Shown piece after piece: positions 1 to 10,700 of a DNA stretch of 64,000 nucleotides (the first letter of the stretch is position 1; every line of letters starts with the position of its first letter). Origin of the DNA: Blattabacterium cuenoti (GTDB taxonomy: Bacteria; Bacteroidota; Bacteroidia; Flavobacteriales; Blattabacteriaceae); the NCBI RefSeq assembly GCF_014251555.1, contig NZ_CP059190.1:463522-527521 (forward strand), read 5' to 3'. The translations under genes were made by a program, and so were the position numbers. The notes below the pieces were generated by a model. That model saw nothing but the letters and a program-made list of their open reading frames with translations. It ran no database searches and was not told the origin of the DNA.

Positions 1-371
1 TTTTGAAAATAGGATTGATTATGTCTAGACATGAAATTTATTCTAGAATAAATAAGAGAGTAGAAGATATGATGAAAAAAGGGCTGTTAGATGAAGCTAA
101 ACTCTATTATTGTTATAGAAATTTAAATAGTTTACAAACTATAGGTTATAAAGAAATTTTTGAATTTCTTTCTTTAGAAAAAAATTGTTTGAATGAAACC
201 ATAGAAAAAATAAAAACAAATACTAGGAGATACGCAAAAAGACAATTAACTTGGTATAAAAAAGATTCTTCTGTAACATGGTTTAATCCAAAAGAAAAAG
301 AAAAAATTTTGAATTTCATTTTAAAAATAGTGGGCAATACTGGATTTGAACCAGTGACCCCCTGCTTGTAA
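1..371 (+). CDS. miaA: tRNA dimethylallyltransferase, C-terminal part (runs off the window start)
   Basis: Only the last ~123 codons lie in the window; the gene continues upstream of base 1. MiaA transfers a dimethylallyl group to A37 of tRNAs that read UNN codons. The visible part shows the MiaA C-terminal pattern: RINKRVEDMMKKGLLDEA, then LQTIGYKEIFEFL, then NTRRYAKRQLTWYKKD and a WFNP element. The reading frame does not stop before the tRNA gene on the other strand: the last ~14 codons (331-371) are read antisense through the 3' half of tRNA-Val, so the tail NTGFEPVTPCL is the complement of T-arm and anticodon-arm sequence. The family identity is clear. The tRNA-derived tail is probably tolerated extra sequence (inference). 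Confidence 0.9.
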   Translation, partial: LKIGLIMSRHEIYSRINKRVEDMMKKGLLDEAKLYYCYRNLNSLQTIGYKEIFEFLSLEKNCLNETIEKIKTNTRRYAKRQLTWYKKDSSVTWFNPKEKEKILNFILKIVGNTGFEPVTPCL

Positions 372-406
372 AACAGATGCTCTAAACCAAACTGAGCTAA
401 TTGCCC
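331..406 (-). tRNA. tRNA-Val (anticodon UAC)
   Basis: The reverse strand folds as a full cloverleaf of 76 nt: acceptor GGGCAAT/ATTGCCC with discriminator A, D-stem GCTC/GAGC, anticodon loop TTTACAA giving UAC, and T-arm ACTGG-TTCAAAT-CCAGT. The closing pair of the anticodon stem is U:G. CCA is not encoded. The 3' half overlaps the end of miaA on the other strand. A TACATTTG box lies just upstream at 422-429. Confidence 0.95.
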
Positions 407-416
407 TCATTTTCAC

Positions 417-1688
417 TTACTCAAATGTAAGTAAAAAATTTTTATAATATAACAAAACTTCAGATACAATAAACGTACTTCCACTTATTAAGATTAAATC
501 ATTTTTGTCTGCTTTTCTTTTAGCAGATAAAAAAGCTTTTTCTACAGAATGATAAAAATTTATTTTTTTGCGATCTTGGAAGATTTTATGAACCAATATT
601 TTTAGATCATAAATAGAAAATTTTCTGTCAATTTTAGGTTGACAAAAATAATAGAATGATTCAATAGGAAAGTGTTTTAATAATTTTTCTACTTTTTTTT
701 CTCTTACAAAACCTAAAATCAAATGCAAATTATCATAAGATTCTTTTTTCAATTGATGATTAATCATATATATCCCTTCTTCATTATGAGCTATGTCACA
801 AACAATCTTTGGATTATTTTTTTGTAAAATTTGCCAACGACCTTTAAAATTTGTATTTCTTATTACATTTTTTAATCCTTTTTTTATGGATTGATTAGAT
901 ACAATTATATTTTTCCTATGATGTAAAATATTCACAGTTTTTAATACAACACTTCTATTTAAATCTTGATAATCTGCTTCAAAAGGCATTTCATATTTAA
1001 AATCTTCCTTTTTTTTTACAGAAAAATAAATAGGGGCATTTTTTTTTAAAGCTTCTTTAAAAAAAAGAAATTGTATCTTTTTTGAGATTTTCCTTCCTAT
1101 TATTACTGATACATTTTTCTTAATGATTCCTGCTTTTTCTAAAGCAATTTTTAATTTGCTATTTCCAAGAGTTTCTGTATGGTCTATGCCAATATTGGTG
1201 ATTACAGATATTTCTGGAATTATAAGATTAGTGGAGTCTAACCGCCCTCCCATACCGACTTCAATAATTGCTATATTTACTTTTCTTTCTTTAAAATATT
1301 GAAAAGCCAAAGCTGTATTCATTTCAAAAAATGAAATCTTTTCTTTTTCTATAAATTGTTGATTTTCTCTGATGAAATCAACAATAAAATCTTTTTCTAT
1401 CAAAACTCCATTACAGGTGATTCTCTCTCTAAAGTCTATTAAATGAGGAGAAGTAAATAATCCTATTCTATATTTTTCTTCTTGAAGAATAGAAGATAAC
1501 ATGTGAACTGTAGATCCTTTTCCATTTGTTCCGCCTACATGTATGCTTTTAAAAAAATTTTGAGGATTTCCTAAATGAAAACAAAAATTTTGTATTCTTT
1601 TCAAACCAGGTTTGTATGATTTCAATCCTGATGTTTGATAAATTGGAAGACGTTTAAAAATCCATTGAACAGTTTCTAAATAATTCAA
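417..1688 (-). CDS. folC: Bifunctional dihydrofolate synthase / folylpolyglutamate synthase
   Basis: ATP-dependent Mur-ligase-type enzyme that adds glutamate to dihydropteroate and to folates in the cytoplasm. The P-loop is GTNGKGST (residues ~53-60), followed by FTSPHLIDFRERI, then EVGMGGRLDSTN with the catalytic/metal-binding region, and CDIAHNEEG in the C-terminal domain. I place the start at TTG 1688 because NYLETVQWIFKRLP then aligns with the usual FolC beginning. The open frame extends ten codons further, to TTG 1718, but that stretch resembles nothing in the family. From 1688 the protein is 423 aa, a normal length. It is divergent from glnS. Its 3' end lies 10 bases from the oppositely spaced tRNA-Val 5' end and may contain that tRNA's promoter. 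Confidence 0.92.
   Translation of the reverse strand: MNYLETVQWIFKRLPIYQTSGLKSYKPGLKRIQNFCFHLGNPQNFFKSIHVGGTNGKGSTVHMLSSILQEEKYRIGLFTSPHLIDFRERITCNGVLIEKDFIVDFIRENQQFIEKEKISFFEMNTALAFQYFKERKVNIAIIEVGMGGRLDSTNLIIPEISVITNIGIDHTETLGNSKLKIALEKAGIIKKNVSVIIGRKISKKIQFLFFKEALKKNAPIYFSVKKKEDFKYEMPFEADYQDLNRSVVLKTVNILHHRKNIIVSNQSIKKGLKNVIRNTNFKGRWQILQKNNPKIVCDIAHNEEGIYMINHQLKKESYDNLHLILGFVREKKVEKLLKHFPIESFYYFCQPKIDRKFSIYDLKILVHKIFQDRKKINFYHSVEKAFLSAKRKADKNDLILISGSTFIVSEVLLYYKNFLLTFE
422..429 (-). promoter_or_regulatory. Possible -7 box (TACATTTG) for tRNA-Val
   Basis: On the minus strand this reads TACATTTG, an exact match to the Bacteroidota -7 consensus TAnnTTTG, about 16 bases ahead of the tRNA-Val 5' end. 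The nearest TTTG upstream (453-456) is 23 bases away instead of about 19, so only the -7 part is convincing. The site lies inside the 3' end of folC. In DNA this AT-rich, chance matches are fairly common. Confidence 0.35.
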
Positions 1689-1715
1689 GTTCCAACTATT
1701 AAAAATAACATGACA

Positions 1716-1723
1716 CAAAAATA
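1716..1723 (-). promoter_or_regulatory. Possible -7 box (TATTTTTG) for folC
   Basis: On the minus strand this reads TATTTTTG, matching TAnnTTTG, about 28 bases upstream of the preferred TTG start of folC. No TTTG at the expected 19-base spacing was found. If it is real, it argues against the longer folC reading that starts at 1718, because that start would lie inside the box. Confidence 0.3.
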
Positions 1724-1783
1724 TATTTTTTTCAAAAAATTAATTATATTCGCATTAGAATTGATTTCTAATTATTTTTTGGA

Positions 1784-3433
1784 ATAGAATCACATCTACA
1801 TTTTATTGAGAGAATTATAGAGGAAGATATAAAAAATGGGTTTCCTGTTAAAAAAATTAGATTTCGTTTTCCTCCTGAACCAAATGGATATCTTCATATT
1901 GGACATGTTAAAGCAATATGTCTAAATTTCGAGTTAGGAAAAAAATATAAATCACCAGTTGATTTAAGATTTGATGATACTAATCCTATAGGAGAAAGTA
2001 GAAATTTTATAGAATCCATAAAAAAAGACATTCTTTTTTTAGGTTTTAAATGGGACAGGGAAAGCTATGCATCAGATCATTTTTGTCAACTTTATGACTG
2101 GGCAGTGAGATTAATTAAGAAAAATAAAGCTTATGTGGATGATCAATCTCAAAGGATTATCCAATTTCAAAGAAAAAGTTCTTTTGAAACTGGAATCAAT
2201 AGTAATTATAGGAATAGATCTATAGATGAAAATTTGTATTTGTTCGAAAGAATGAAAAACGGGTTTTTTAAGGAAGGGTCTTGTGTTTTAAGAGCTAAAA
2301 TTAATATGAGTTCTCCAAATATGAATATGCGAGACCCAATTATGTATAGAATTTTGCAAAAAGAACATCACAGAACTGGATATCAATGGTGTATTTATCC
2401 TACTTACGATTGGACTCATGGTCAATGTGATTATATTGAACAAATCTCACATTCTTTATGTTCATTAGAATTTGAAAATAGACGTCCGTTATATAATTGG
2501 TATTTAGATCAAATTTATGATCATGAAAAAATAAGACCTAAACAAATAGAGTTTTCAAGATTAAATTTAAGTCATACTATAACTAGCAAAAGAAAAATTC
2601 AGTATTTAATTGAAAAAAAAATTATCCAATCTTGGGATGATCCACGTGTATTAACAATATCTGGATTGCGTCGTAGAGGATACACTTCAACAGCTTTAAA
2701 AAATTTTGTTCATAAAGTAGGAATTACAAAAAGAAATAATATCATTGATATATCTCTTTTAGAATTTTGGATTAGAGAACATTTAAATAAAATAGCTCCT
2801 AGAGTGATGGTAGTATTTCATCCAATTAAATTAATTATTGACAATTATTCTATGAATACTACTGAATGGATAGAAGCCGAAAATAATCCTGAAAATCCTA
2901 ATTTTGGGAATAGAAAAGTACCTTTTTCTAAATTTTTATATATTGAAGAAGACGACTTTTTGGAAAAACAACGAAAAAATTTTTTTCGTCTTAGTATTGG
3001 AAAAGAAGTGAGACTTAAAAATGCCTATATTATAAAGGCTAATTCTATAATCAAAAATTATAAAGGCGAGATCAAAGAAATCCACTGCACTTATGATCCA
3101 AAAAGCAAGTCTGGAAAAAAAGAAAAAACAGAAGGAAAAGGAAGAACAAAAAGCACTCTACACTGGGTATCCATAAAACATTCTTTTCCCATAGAAATTA
3201 ATTTGTATAATCCTCTCTTTTTGAAAAGAAATCCGGACATGGATTTTCATACATGTATCAACCCAAAATCAAAAGATAAAATTATAGGTTATGCAGAACC
3301 TTCTTTAAAAAAAGCAAAAAAAGGAGACCATTTTCAATTCCAAAGAATTGGTTATTTTTATGTAGAAGATTCTACCACTAATAAAATTATTTTCAATAAA
3401 ACGGCATACATAAAAAATCAATGGAAAAAATAA
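1784..3433 (+). CDS. glnS: Glutaminyl-tRNA synthetase, apparent ATA start
   Basis: Charges tRNA-Gln with glutamine (class I synthetase). The first ATG/GTG/TTG in frame is GTG 2105, but that would remove the ATP-binding core. The same frame stays open upstream to a stop at 1769 and encodes clear GlnRS sequence: HFIERIIEEDI, FRFPPEPNGYLHIGHVKAI (HIGH motif, residues 38-41) and DLRFDDTNP. No standard start codon exists between 1772 and 2105. ATA 1784 followed by GAA TCA CAT is the most likely start, perhaps a decayed ATG, and gives 549 aa, close to the usual GlnRS length. The second signature reads ITSKR (about residues 266-270) where VMSKR is usual, so the Met is replaced by Thr. GLRRRGYTSTAL and the C-terminal anticodon-binding barrels are present. 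It is convergent with rpoC, 7 bases apart. Confidence 0.9.
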   Translation: MESHLHFIERIIEEDIKNGFPVKKIRFRFPPEPNGYLHIGHVKAICLNFELGKKYKSPVDLRFDDTNPIGESRNFIESIKKDILFLGFKWDRESYASDHFCQLYDWAVRLIKKNKAYVDDQSQRIIQFQRKSSFETGINSNYRNRSIDENLYLFERMKNGFFKEGSCVLRAKINMSSPNMNMRDPIMYRILQKEHHRTGYQWCIYPTYDWTHGQCDYIEQISHSLCSLEFENRRPLYNWYLDQIYDHEKIRPKQIEFSRLNLSHTITSKRKIQYLIEKKIIQSWDDPRVLTISGLRRRGYTSTALKNFVHKVGITKRNNIIDISLLEFWIREHLNKIAPRVMVVFHPIKLIIDNYSMNTTEWIEAENNPENPNFGNRKVPFSKFLYIEEDDFLEKQRKNFFRLSIGKEVRLKNAYIIKANSIIKNYKGEIKEIHCTYDPKSKSGKKEKTEGKGRTKSTLHWVSIKHSFPIEINLYNPLFLKRNPDMDFHTCINPKSKDKIIGYAEPSLKKAKKGDHFQFQRIGYFYVEDSTTNKIIFNKTAYIKNQWKK

Positions 3434-3440
3434 ATCTTTT

Positions 3441-6400
3441 TTATTGCAAAATGCCTGTAGAAATATTTTCATACTCTCTTAATCCAGTTCCTGCAGGGAT
3501 TTTATGTCCTACTATGACATTTTCCTTCAATCCATATAAATAATCAGTTTTACTACTTATCGCTGCTTCACTTAGAACTTTTGTTGTTTCCTGAAATGAA
3601 GCTGCAGATATAAAAGATTTGGTCTGCAAAGCAGCTCGTGTTATTCCTTGTAATATAGGTCTAGCTGTAGCAGGAATTGCATTTCTAGTTTTTATCAACT
3701 TTTTATTTTTGTATTTTAAAACGGCATTTTCATTTCTTAAATCTCTATAATTAATAATATCTCCATTTTTAAAAATGTTAGAATCTCCAGAATTTTCAAC
3801 GACCTTCATCTGATAAATTTTATCATTTTCTTCTATAAAATCATCTTTGTACTCAATATTTCCTTCTAAAAACTTAGTATCTCCCCCATCTATTACTTCT
3901 ACTTTTCTCATCATTTGTAAAACAATAACTTCAAAATGTTTATCATTAATTTTCACACCTTGCAAACGATACACTTCTTGTATCTCTTTAACTAAATATT
4001 CTTGAACTGCTCTAGGTCCTCTTATATTTAAAATATCATTAGGAGTTACAGCCCCATCAGATAAAGGCATTCCTGCTTTTACATAATCATTTTCTTGAAC
4101 AAGTATTTGATTAGATAATTTGACAAGATATTTCCTGACTTCTCCTGTTTTAGATTCTACAATAATTTCTCTATTCCCTCTTTTGATTTTTCCATGGCTT
4201 ACTATTCCATCCATTTCTGAAACTACAGCAGGATTAGAAGGATTACGTGCTTCAAATAATTCAGACAAACGAGGCAATCCCCCTGTAATATCTCCTGACT
4301 TAGCCGATTTTCTAGGAACTTTAACCAAAATTTTACCTACATTTATTTTTTCTTCATCTTCTACCATCAAATGAGCTCCTACCGGGAGATTATATACTTT
4401 CAACTCTTCGTTTTTATCATTCAATATTTTTAATGTTGGAACTAAATTTTTATTTCTTACTTCTGTGATTACTTTTTCTTGAAATCCAGTCTGTTCATCT
4501 ATCTCTACTTGAAAAGTTACACCTTGTTCTAAATGTTGATAAGATATAATTCCTGAAAATTCTGCAACAATAACTGCATTATATAAATCCCATTTACAAA
4601 TCAGATCTCCTGCCTTTAATAGATCTCCATTCTGAACATATAAAGCAGCTCCATAAGGGATATTATTAACCATCAAAATAGATGATTTTTTTTGATTAAA
4701 AAGTTTCATTTCTGTTGATCTAGAAACTACTATTCCTATTTTTTCAGACTCTTTCTCTTTTTTTGTTTTTACAAGTTTTAAGTCTTCAAATTCTATAATT
4801 CCATCATATTTAGCTCTTATTTGTGAAGATTCCGTAATATTTCCGGCTGTTCCTCCAACATGAAAAGTACGCAATGTCAACTGAGTACCTGGTTCTCCAA
4901 TAGATTGTGCAGCTATAACTCCTACAGCTTCTCCCTTTTGAACTATTTTTCCTGTTGATAAATTACGACCGTAACATTTAGAACAAATCCCCATTTTTGC
5001 TTCACAAGTCAAAGGAGATCGGACTTCCACTATTTCAATTCCAGATTTATCAATTATTCTTGCTATTTTTTCATCAATTATATTCCCAGAAGGGACTATT
5101 AATTGATTATCTTTTGGATGATGAACATCATTTAAAGATATACGACCTAAAATTCGATCAAACAAAGTTTCTACTATTTCTTCATTTTTTTTCAATGCTG
5201 ATATTTGCAAACCACGTAAAGTGTTACAATCTTCTATTTTGATAATTACATCTTGCGCTGCATCGACTAAACGTCTTGTAAGATATCCAGCATCTGCTGT
5301 TTTTAATGCTGTATCAGCTAATCCTTTACGAGCTCCATGAGTGGAAATAAAATATTCCAAAATAGAAAGGCCTTCCCTAAAATTAGACAAAATAGGATTT
5401 TCAATAATTTCCCCTCCAGAAGATCCCGCTTTTTGGGGTTTTGCCATTAATCCACGCATTCCAGAAAGTTGACGTATTTGTTCTTTAGAACCTCTTGCTC
5501 CAGAATCCAACATCATATATACAGGATTAAATCCTTTTTTATCTTCTCGCATATATTTCATTACTTTTTCTGTAAGCATAGCATTGGTATTTGTCCAAAT
5601 ATCAATAACTTGATTATAACGTTCGTTATTTGTTATCAATCCCATATTATAATTCATTTTGATATTGTCAACCTGTTTGATAGCATGATCAACCATATCT
5701 TTTTTATTATCAGGAATTATAATATCTCCTAATCCAAAAGAAAGGCCACCTTTGAATGCGTTATAAAAACCTAATTCTTTAATATCATCTAGAAAATTAG
5801 CAGTGGTTGGTACGTCTGTAAGATGCAATATATTGCCTATAATTTCTCTTAATGATTTTTTTGTAAGAGATTCATTAATGAATCCTACTTGCTTGGGTAC
5901 TACTTGGTTAAACAAAACTCTACCTACAGTAGTTTCTATTAATTTATTATAAAATTTATCTTCTTCACGAATATTGACTTTCACTTTAACTAAAGCATGC
6001 AAATCTACTACTCCTTGATTATATGCTATTTCAACTTCTTCTGGTGAATAAAAAATAAGTCCTTCTCCTTTGACTTTATTTTTTGAATCTGATAATAAAG
6101 GTTTGGTCATATAATATAATCCCAATACCATATCCTGAGAAGGAACTGTTATCGGAGATCCATTAGCAGGATTTAATATATTTTGAGAAGCTAACATTAA
6201 AAGTTGAGCTTCCAAAATAGCCCCATATGACAATGGCAAATGAACAGCCATTTGATCTCCATCAAAATCTGCATTAAAAGCAGCACAAACTAAAGGATGC
6301 AATTGAATAGCTTTTCCTTCTATTAATTTTGGTTGAAAAGCTTGAATTCCTAATCGATGTAAAGTAGGCGCTCTGTTCAATAATATAGGATGTCCTCTTA

Positions 6401-7682
6401 AAACATTTTCCAAAATATCCCATATCATGGGATCTCTTTTATCAATAATTTTCTTAGAAGATTTTACTGTCTTCACTATTCCTCTTTCAATTAACTTACG
6501 TATAATAAAAGGTTTATAAAGTTCTGCTGCCATATCTTTAGGAAGTCCACATTCATGTAACTTCAAATGGGGTCCTACTACAATAACAGATCGTGCTGAA
6601 TAATCTACTCTCTTACCAAGAAGATTTTGTCTAAAACGACCTTGTTTTCCTTTTAAAGCATCTGATAAAGATTTTAAAGGACGATTAGCTTCCGATTTCA
6701 CAGCAGACACTTTTCTTGAATTATCAAAAAGAGAATCGACTGCTTCCTGAAGCATTCTTTTTTCATTTCTCAAAATGACTTCAGGAGCTTTAATTTCTAT
6801 AAGTCTTTTTAAACGATTATTTCTTATAAGTACACGACGATATAAATCTGTCATATCAGATGCGGCATAACGACCTCCATCTAAAGGCACCAAAGGTCTC
6901 AATTCAGGAGGAATAACGGATAATACATGAATAATCATCCAAGATGGATCCCCTCCATTTTTTTTACCTTCCCGAAAAGCCTCCACTACTTGCAAACGTT
7001 TTAATGCTTCAATACGTCTTTGTTTAGAAGTTTCATGATGAGCTTGATTTCTTAATTCAAGTGATAAAACATCTAAATCAATACGATTTAAAAGCTCTTC
7101 TATACACTCTGCTCCCATTTTAGCAATAAATTTGTTCGGATCATAATCCTCCAATTGCTGATTTCCTTTTGGAAGCTTGTTTAAAATATTTAAATATTCT
7201 TCCTCAGTTAGAAAATCACCTTTTTGAAAAGAAGATCCATCTGAACGAAACGCTAAGCCTCCTTGAATGACAACATATCGTTCATAATAAATAATCATTT
7301 CAAGTTTTTTAGAAGGTAATCCCAATAAGTATCCGATTTTATTGGGAGAAGAACGAAAACACCAAATATGAACGACAGGAACTACAAGACTAATGTGACC
7401 CATTCGTTCTCTTCTAACCTTTTTTTCAGTTACTTCAACTCCACATCTATCACAAACAATTCCTTTATAACGAATTCTTTTATATTTTCCACATGCACAT
7501 TCATAATCTTTAACTGGTCCAAAAATACGTTCACAAAAAAGTCCATCTCTTTCTGGTTTGTGAGTACGATAATTTATGGTCTCCGGTTTCAATACTTCCC
7601 CATGAGATTCTTTCAATATTGTTTCTGGAGAAGATAACCTAATAGTTACTTTATTAAACTTGTTATTTTTTTTTCTATTCAT
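3441..7682 (-). CDS. rpoC: DNA-directed RNA polymerase subunit beta'
   Basis: Largest catalytic subunit of RNA polymerase, 1413 aa. The N-terminal zinc-binding cysteines are at 62, 64, 77 and 80 (CACG...CDRCG). The Mg-binding active-site motif NADFDGD spans residues 470-476 with all three aspartates. The second zinc site is in [15 protein letters not shown], the trigger-loop region in [16 protein letters not shown], and the C-terminus carries [16 protein letters not shown] and [20 protein letters not shown]. It starts at ATG and follows rpoB after a short spacer that holds a 10-bp tandem repeat and a small hairpin. It is the last gene of the tuf-rpoBC cluster and converges on glnS. No truncation or missing motif was seen. 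Confidence 0.98.
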   Translation of the reverse strand: MNRKKNNKFNKVTIRLSSPETILKESHGEVLKPETINYRTHKPERDGLFCERIFGPVKDYECACGKYKRIRYKGIVCDRCGVEVTEKKVRRERMGHISLVVPVVHIWCFRSSPNKIGYLLGLPSKKLEMIIYYERYVVIQGGLAFRSDGSSFQKGDFLTEEEYLNILNKLPKGNQQLEDYDPNKFIAKMGAECIEELLNRIDLDVLSLELRNQAHHETSKQRRIEALKRLQVVEAFREGKKNGGDPSWMIIHVLSVIPPELRPLVPLDGGRYAASDMTDLYRRVLIRNNRLKRLIEIKAPEVILRNEKRMLQEAVDSLFDNSRKVSAVKSEANRPLKSLSDALKGKQGRFRQNLLGKRVDYSARSVIVVGPHLKLHECGLPKDMAAELYKPFIIRKLIERGIVKTVKSSKKIIDKRDPMIWDILENVLRGHPILLNRAPTLHRLGIQAFQPKLIEGKAIQLHPLVCAAFNADFDGDQMAVHLPLSYGAILEAQLLMLASQNILNPANGSPITVPSQDMVLGLYYMTKPLLSDSKNKVKGEGLIFYSPEEVEIAYNQGVVDLHALVKVKVNIREEDKFYNKLIETTVGRVLFNQVVPKQVGFINESLTKKSLREIIGNILHLTDVPTTANFLDDIKELGFYNAFKGGLSFGLGDIIIPDNKKDMVDHAIKQVDNIKMNYNMGLITNNERYNQVIDIWTNTNAMLTEKVMKYMREDKKGFNPVYMMLDSGARGSKEQIRQLSGMRGLMAKPQKAGSSGGEIIENPILSNFREGLSILEYFISTHGARKGLADTALKTADAGYLTRRLVDAAQDVIIKIEDCNTLRGLQISALKKNEEIVETLFDRILGRISLNDVHHPKDNQLIVPSGNIIDEKIARIIDKSGIEIVEVRSPLTCEAKMGICSKCYGRNLSTGKIVQKGEAVGVIAAQSIGEPGTQLTLRTFHVGGTAGNITESSQIRAKYDGIIEFEDLKLVKTKKEKESEKIGIVVSRSTEMKLFNQKKSSILMVNNIPYGAALYVQNGDLLKAGDLICKWDLYNAVIVAEFSGIISYQHLEQGVTFQVEIDEQTGFQEKVITEVRNKNLVPTLKILNDKNEELKVYNLPVGAHLMVEDEEKINVGKILVKVPRKSAKSGDITGGLPRLSELFEARNPSNPAVVSEMDGIVSHGKIKRGNREIIVESKTGEVRKYLVKLSNQILVQENDYVKAGMPLSDGAVTPNDILNIRGPRAVQEYLVKEIQEVYRLQGVKINDKHFEVIVLQMMRKVEVIDGGDTKFLEGNIEYKDDFIEENDKIYQMKVVENSGDSNIFKNGDIINYRDLRNENAVLKYKNKKLIKTRNAIPATARPILQGITRAALQTKSFISAASFQETTKVLSEAAISSKTDYLYGLKENVIVGHKIPAGTGLREYENISTGILQ

Positions 7683-7702
7683 TGTTTTTTAAATAAAAAA
7701 CA
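7683..7702. repeat. Small inverted repeat just upstream of rpoC
   Basis: TGTTTTTT and AAAAAACA form an 8-bp perfect inverted repeat around a 4-base loop, ending directly at the rpoC start codon. With A/T pairs making up nearly the whole stem it would be weak. It could affect rpoC translation or be compositional accident. Confidence 0.4.
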
Positions 7703-7720
7703 TATAATGACATATAATGA
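7701..7720. repeat. 10-bp tandem direct repeat in the rpoB-rpoC spacer
   Basis: CATATAATGA occurs twice head to tail between rpoB and rpoC. Most other gaps in this cluster are a few bases to about 40, so this duplication lengthens the spacer. It looks like a recent slippage duplication (inference). Confidence 0.6.
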
Positions 7721-7729
7721 CAAAAAAAA

Positions 7730-10700
7730 TCATTCTTCTAAACGAATATCCAATCCTAATCCTTTTAATTCATAACAAAGAACATTAAAAGATTCTGGAT
7801 TATTAGGTTCAGGCATTGGTTCCCCCTTCACTATGGCTTCATAAGTTTTAGCTCTTCCTACTACATCATCCGACTTAACGGTTAATATTTCACGTAAAAT
7901 ATTGGATGCTCCAAAAGCTTCTAAAGCCCATACTTCCATTTCTCCAAAACGTTGACCTCCAAATTGAGCTTTCCCACCTAAAGGTTGTTGAGTGATTAAA
8001 GAATAAGGTCCTATTGAACGAGCATGCATTTTATCATCTACCATATGACCCAATTTTAACATATATATAACCCCAACAGTGGCAGGTTGATTAAATCTTT
8101 CTCCTGTTCCACCATCAAACAAATAGGTAGTACCAAAACGAGGAATTCCAGCTTTATCTGTATATTCACATATTTGATCGATAGTAGCTCCATCAAATAT
8201 AGGAGTTGAAAATTTCATATTTAATTTTTGTCCAGCCCATCCTAGTACTGTTTCATAAATTTGTCCTATATTCATTCTAGAAGGAACTCCTAATGGATTT
8301 AAAACAATGTCAACAGGACTTCCATCCTCTAAAAATGGCATATCTTCTTCTCTAAGGATACGTGCAACCACTCCCTTATTGCCATGTCTTCCTGCCATTT
8401 TATCTCCTACTTTTAATTTTCTTTTTTTAGCAATATATACCTTTGCCATTTTAATGATGCCAGAAGGAAGTTCATCTCCAACTGTAATAGAAAATTTTTT
8501 ATGTTTCAAAATGCTGCTCAAATCCCCAACTGCTATTTTATAATTATGTAAAATTTCAGAGACTAAACTATTGATTTCAGGATCATCAGTCCAATTATCA
8601 GAATGAACTCCTATGTAATCCAATATTTTATCAAGTATTTTCATGTTAAATTTACTTCCTTTAGCTATTATTTCCTTCTTTCTCTCATCAAAAATGGAAT
8701 TATAACATAATTTACCATTCAAAATAGACAACAATTTTTCTATCAAAAAATTTCTAAGATCTAAAAATTTTTTATCATATTCTTTTTCCAAATACTCTAT
8801 TTTAATTTTATCCTGAGCCCTAGTTTTCTTATCCTTTATACTTCTGGTAAAAAGTTTTGTATCTATAACTACTCCAAATAAAGATGGTTCGGCTCTTAAA
8901 GAAGCATCTTTTACATTTCCTGCTTTATCTCCAAAAATAGCTCTTAATAATTTTTCCTCTGGGGTCGGATCAGACTCCCCTTTAGGCGTTATTTTTCCAA
9001 TAAGAATATCTCCAGGTTTCACTTCAGCCCCAACTCTTATAATTCCATTTTCATCTAAATCTTTGGTTGCATCTTCACTAACATTAGGGATATCATTAGT
9101 CAATTCTTCCATTCCTAATTTTGTATCACGCACATCTAAAGAATACTCATCTATATGTATAGAGGTAAACCAATCTTCACTAACTACTTTTTCAGAAATT
9201 AAAACAGCATCTTCAAAATTATACCCGTTACACGGAATAAAAGCTGCTTTCAAATTTCTTCCTAAAGCTAACTCTCCATTCTCTGTTGCATAACCTTCAC
9301 ATAAAATTTGTCCTTTCACGACTTTCATCCCTTTTTTTACAATAGGTTTTAAATTAATGCATGTATTCTGATTAGTTTTTCTAAATTTAATCAAATCGTA
9401 ACCCTGAACATCAGGATCAAAATAGACTAAAGCTTCTTTATCTGTTTGATCATAACGAATAATTATCTTTCTCGCATCAATATATTCTACTACACCATTT
9501 CTTTTTGCATTAATTAAAATGCGAGAATCTCTTGCAATCTGTTGTTCCAATCCAGTTCCTACAATAGGAGCTTCAGGATTTAATAATGGAACAGCTTGAC
9601 GCATCATATTAGAACCCATAAGAGCTCTATTCGCATCATCATGTTCCAAAAAAGGAATTAAGGAAGCAGAGATAGAAGCTATTTGATTTGGTGCTACATC
9701 TATATAATCCACTTGATTCGGCTTTACTATCGGAAAATCTCCATCTTCCCGAACTATAATTCTGTCAGACAAAAAATTACCATTTTGATCAATAGCATTA
9801 GCTTGTGCAATAATTTTACCTTCTTCTTCTTCTGCACTTAAATATTTTACTTCAGATTTTAAATCTACTTTTTGAAAACTAACTGTTCTATAGGGAGTCT
9901 CTACAAATCCCATATTGTTTATCTTTGCAAATACAGAAAGAGAAGATATTAATCCTATGTTAGGTCCCTCTGGGGTTTCAATTGGGCACAATCTACCATA
10001 ATGAGAATAATTAACATCTCTTACTTCAAAACCAGCTCTCTCTCTAGATAAACCACCAGGGCCTAAAGCTGAAAGTCTTCGTTTATGAGTGATTTCAGAT
10101 AAAGGATTTGTCTGATCCATAAATTGAGATAACTGATTGGTTCCAAAAAAAGTATTTATTACGGAAGATAAAGTTTTAGCATTAATAAGATCTACAGGCA
10201 TGAAAACTTCATTATCACGAACATTCATTCTTTCTCTTATAGTTCTAGCCATTCTAGCTAAACCAATACTAAATTGAGTGTAAAGTTGTTCTCCTACAGT
10301 TCTAACACGCCTGTTAGATAAGTGATCAATGTCATCAACTTCTCTTTTTGAATTAAACAAAGCATTCAAATGTTCTATAATCGCAATGATATCTTCTTTT
10401 GTTAAAACTAAATGATTTGGATCTATATTTAATCCAAGACGTTTATTTAACCGATATCTTCCTACAGGACCTAAACTATATCTAGTATCAGAAAAAAAAA
10501 GTTTATCGATTACACCTCTGGCTGTTTCCTCATCCGGAGGTTCAGTGTTTCTGAGTTGTCTGTAAATATATTCGACTGCTTCTTTTTCAGAATTAGTTGG
10601 ATCTTTGTGTAAAGTGTTATAAATAATTGAATAATCTTTTTTTCTTCCTCCTTCTTTATGCAACAAAACAGTTTTTATTTCATGATGAATCATAAGATCA

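Noticed and set aside
2105..3433. glnS beginning at GTG 2105
   Set aside because: This would remove the HIGH motif and the nucleotide-binding fold, which are encoded in the same open frame directly upstream.
5469..5732. Open frame antisense to rpoC, and similar ones at 4120, 4997, 7368 and inside rpoB at 8307, 9063, 10839
   Set aside because: All lie fully within highly conserved polymerase genes on the other strand and have the biased composition of shadow frames.
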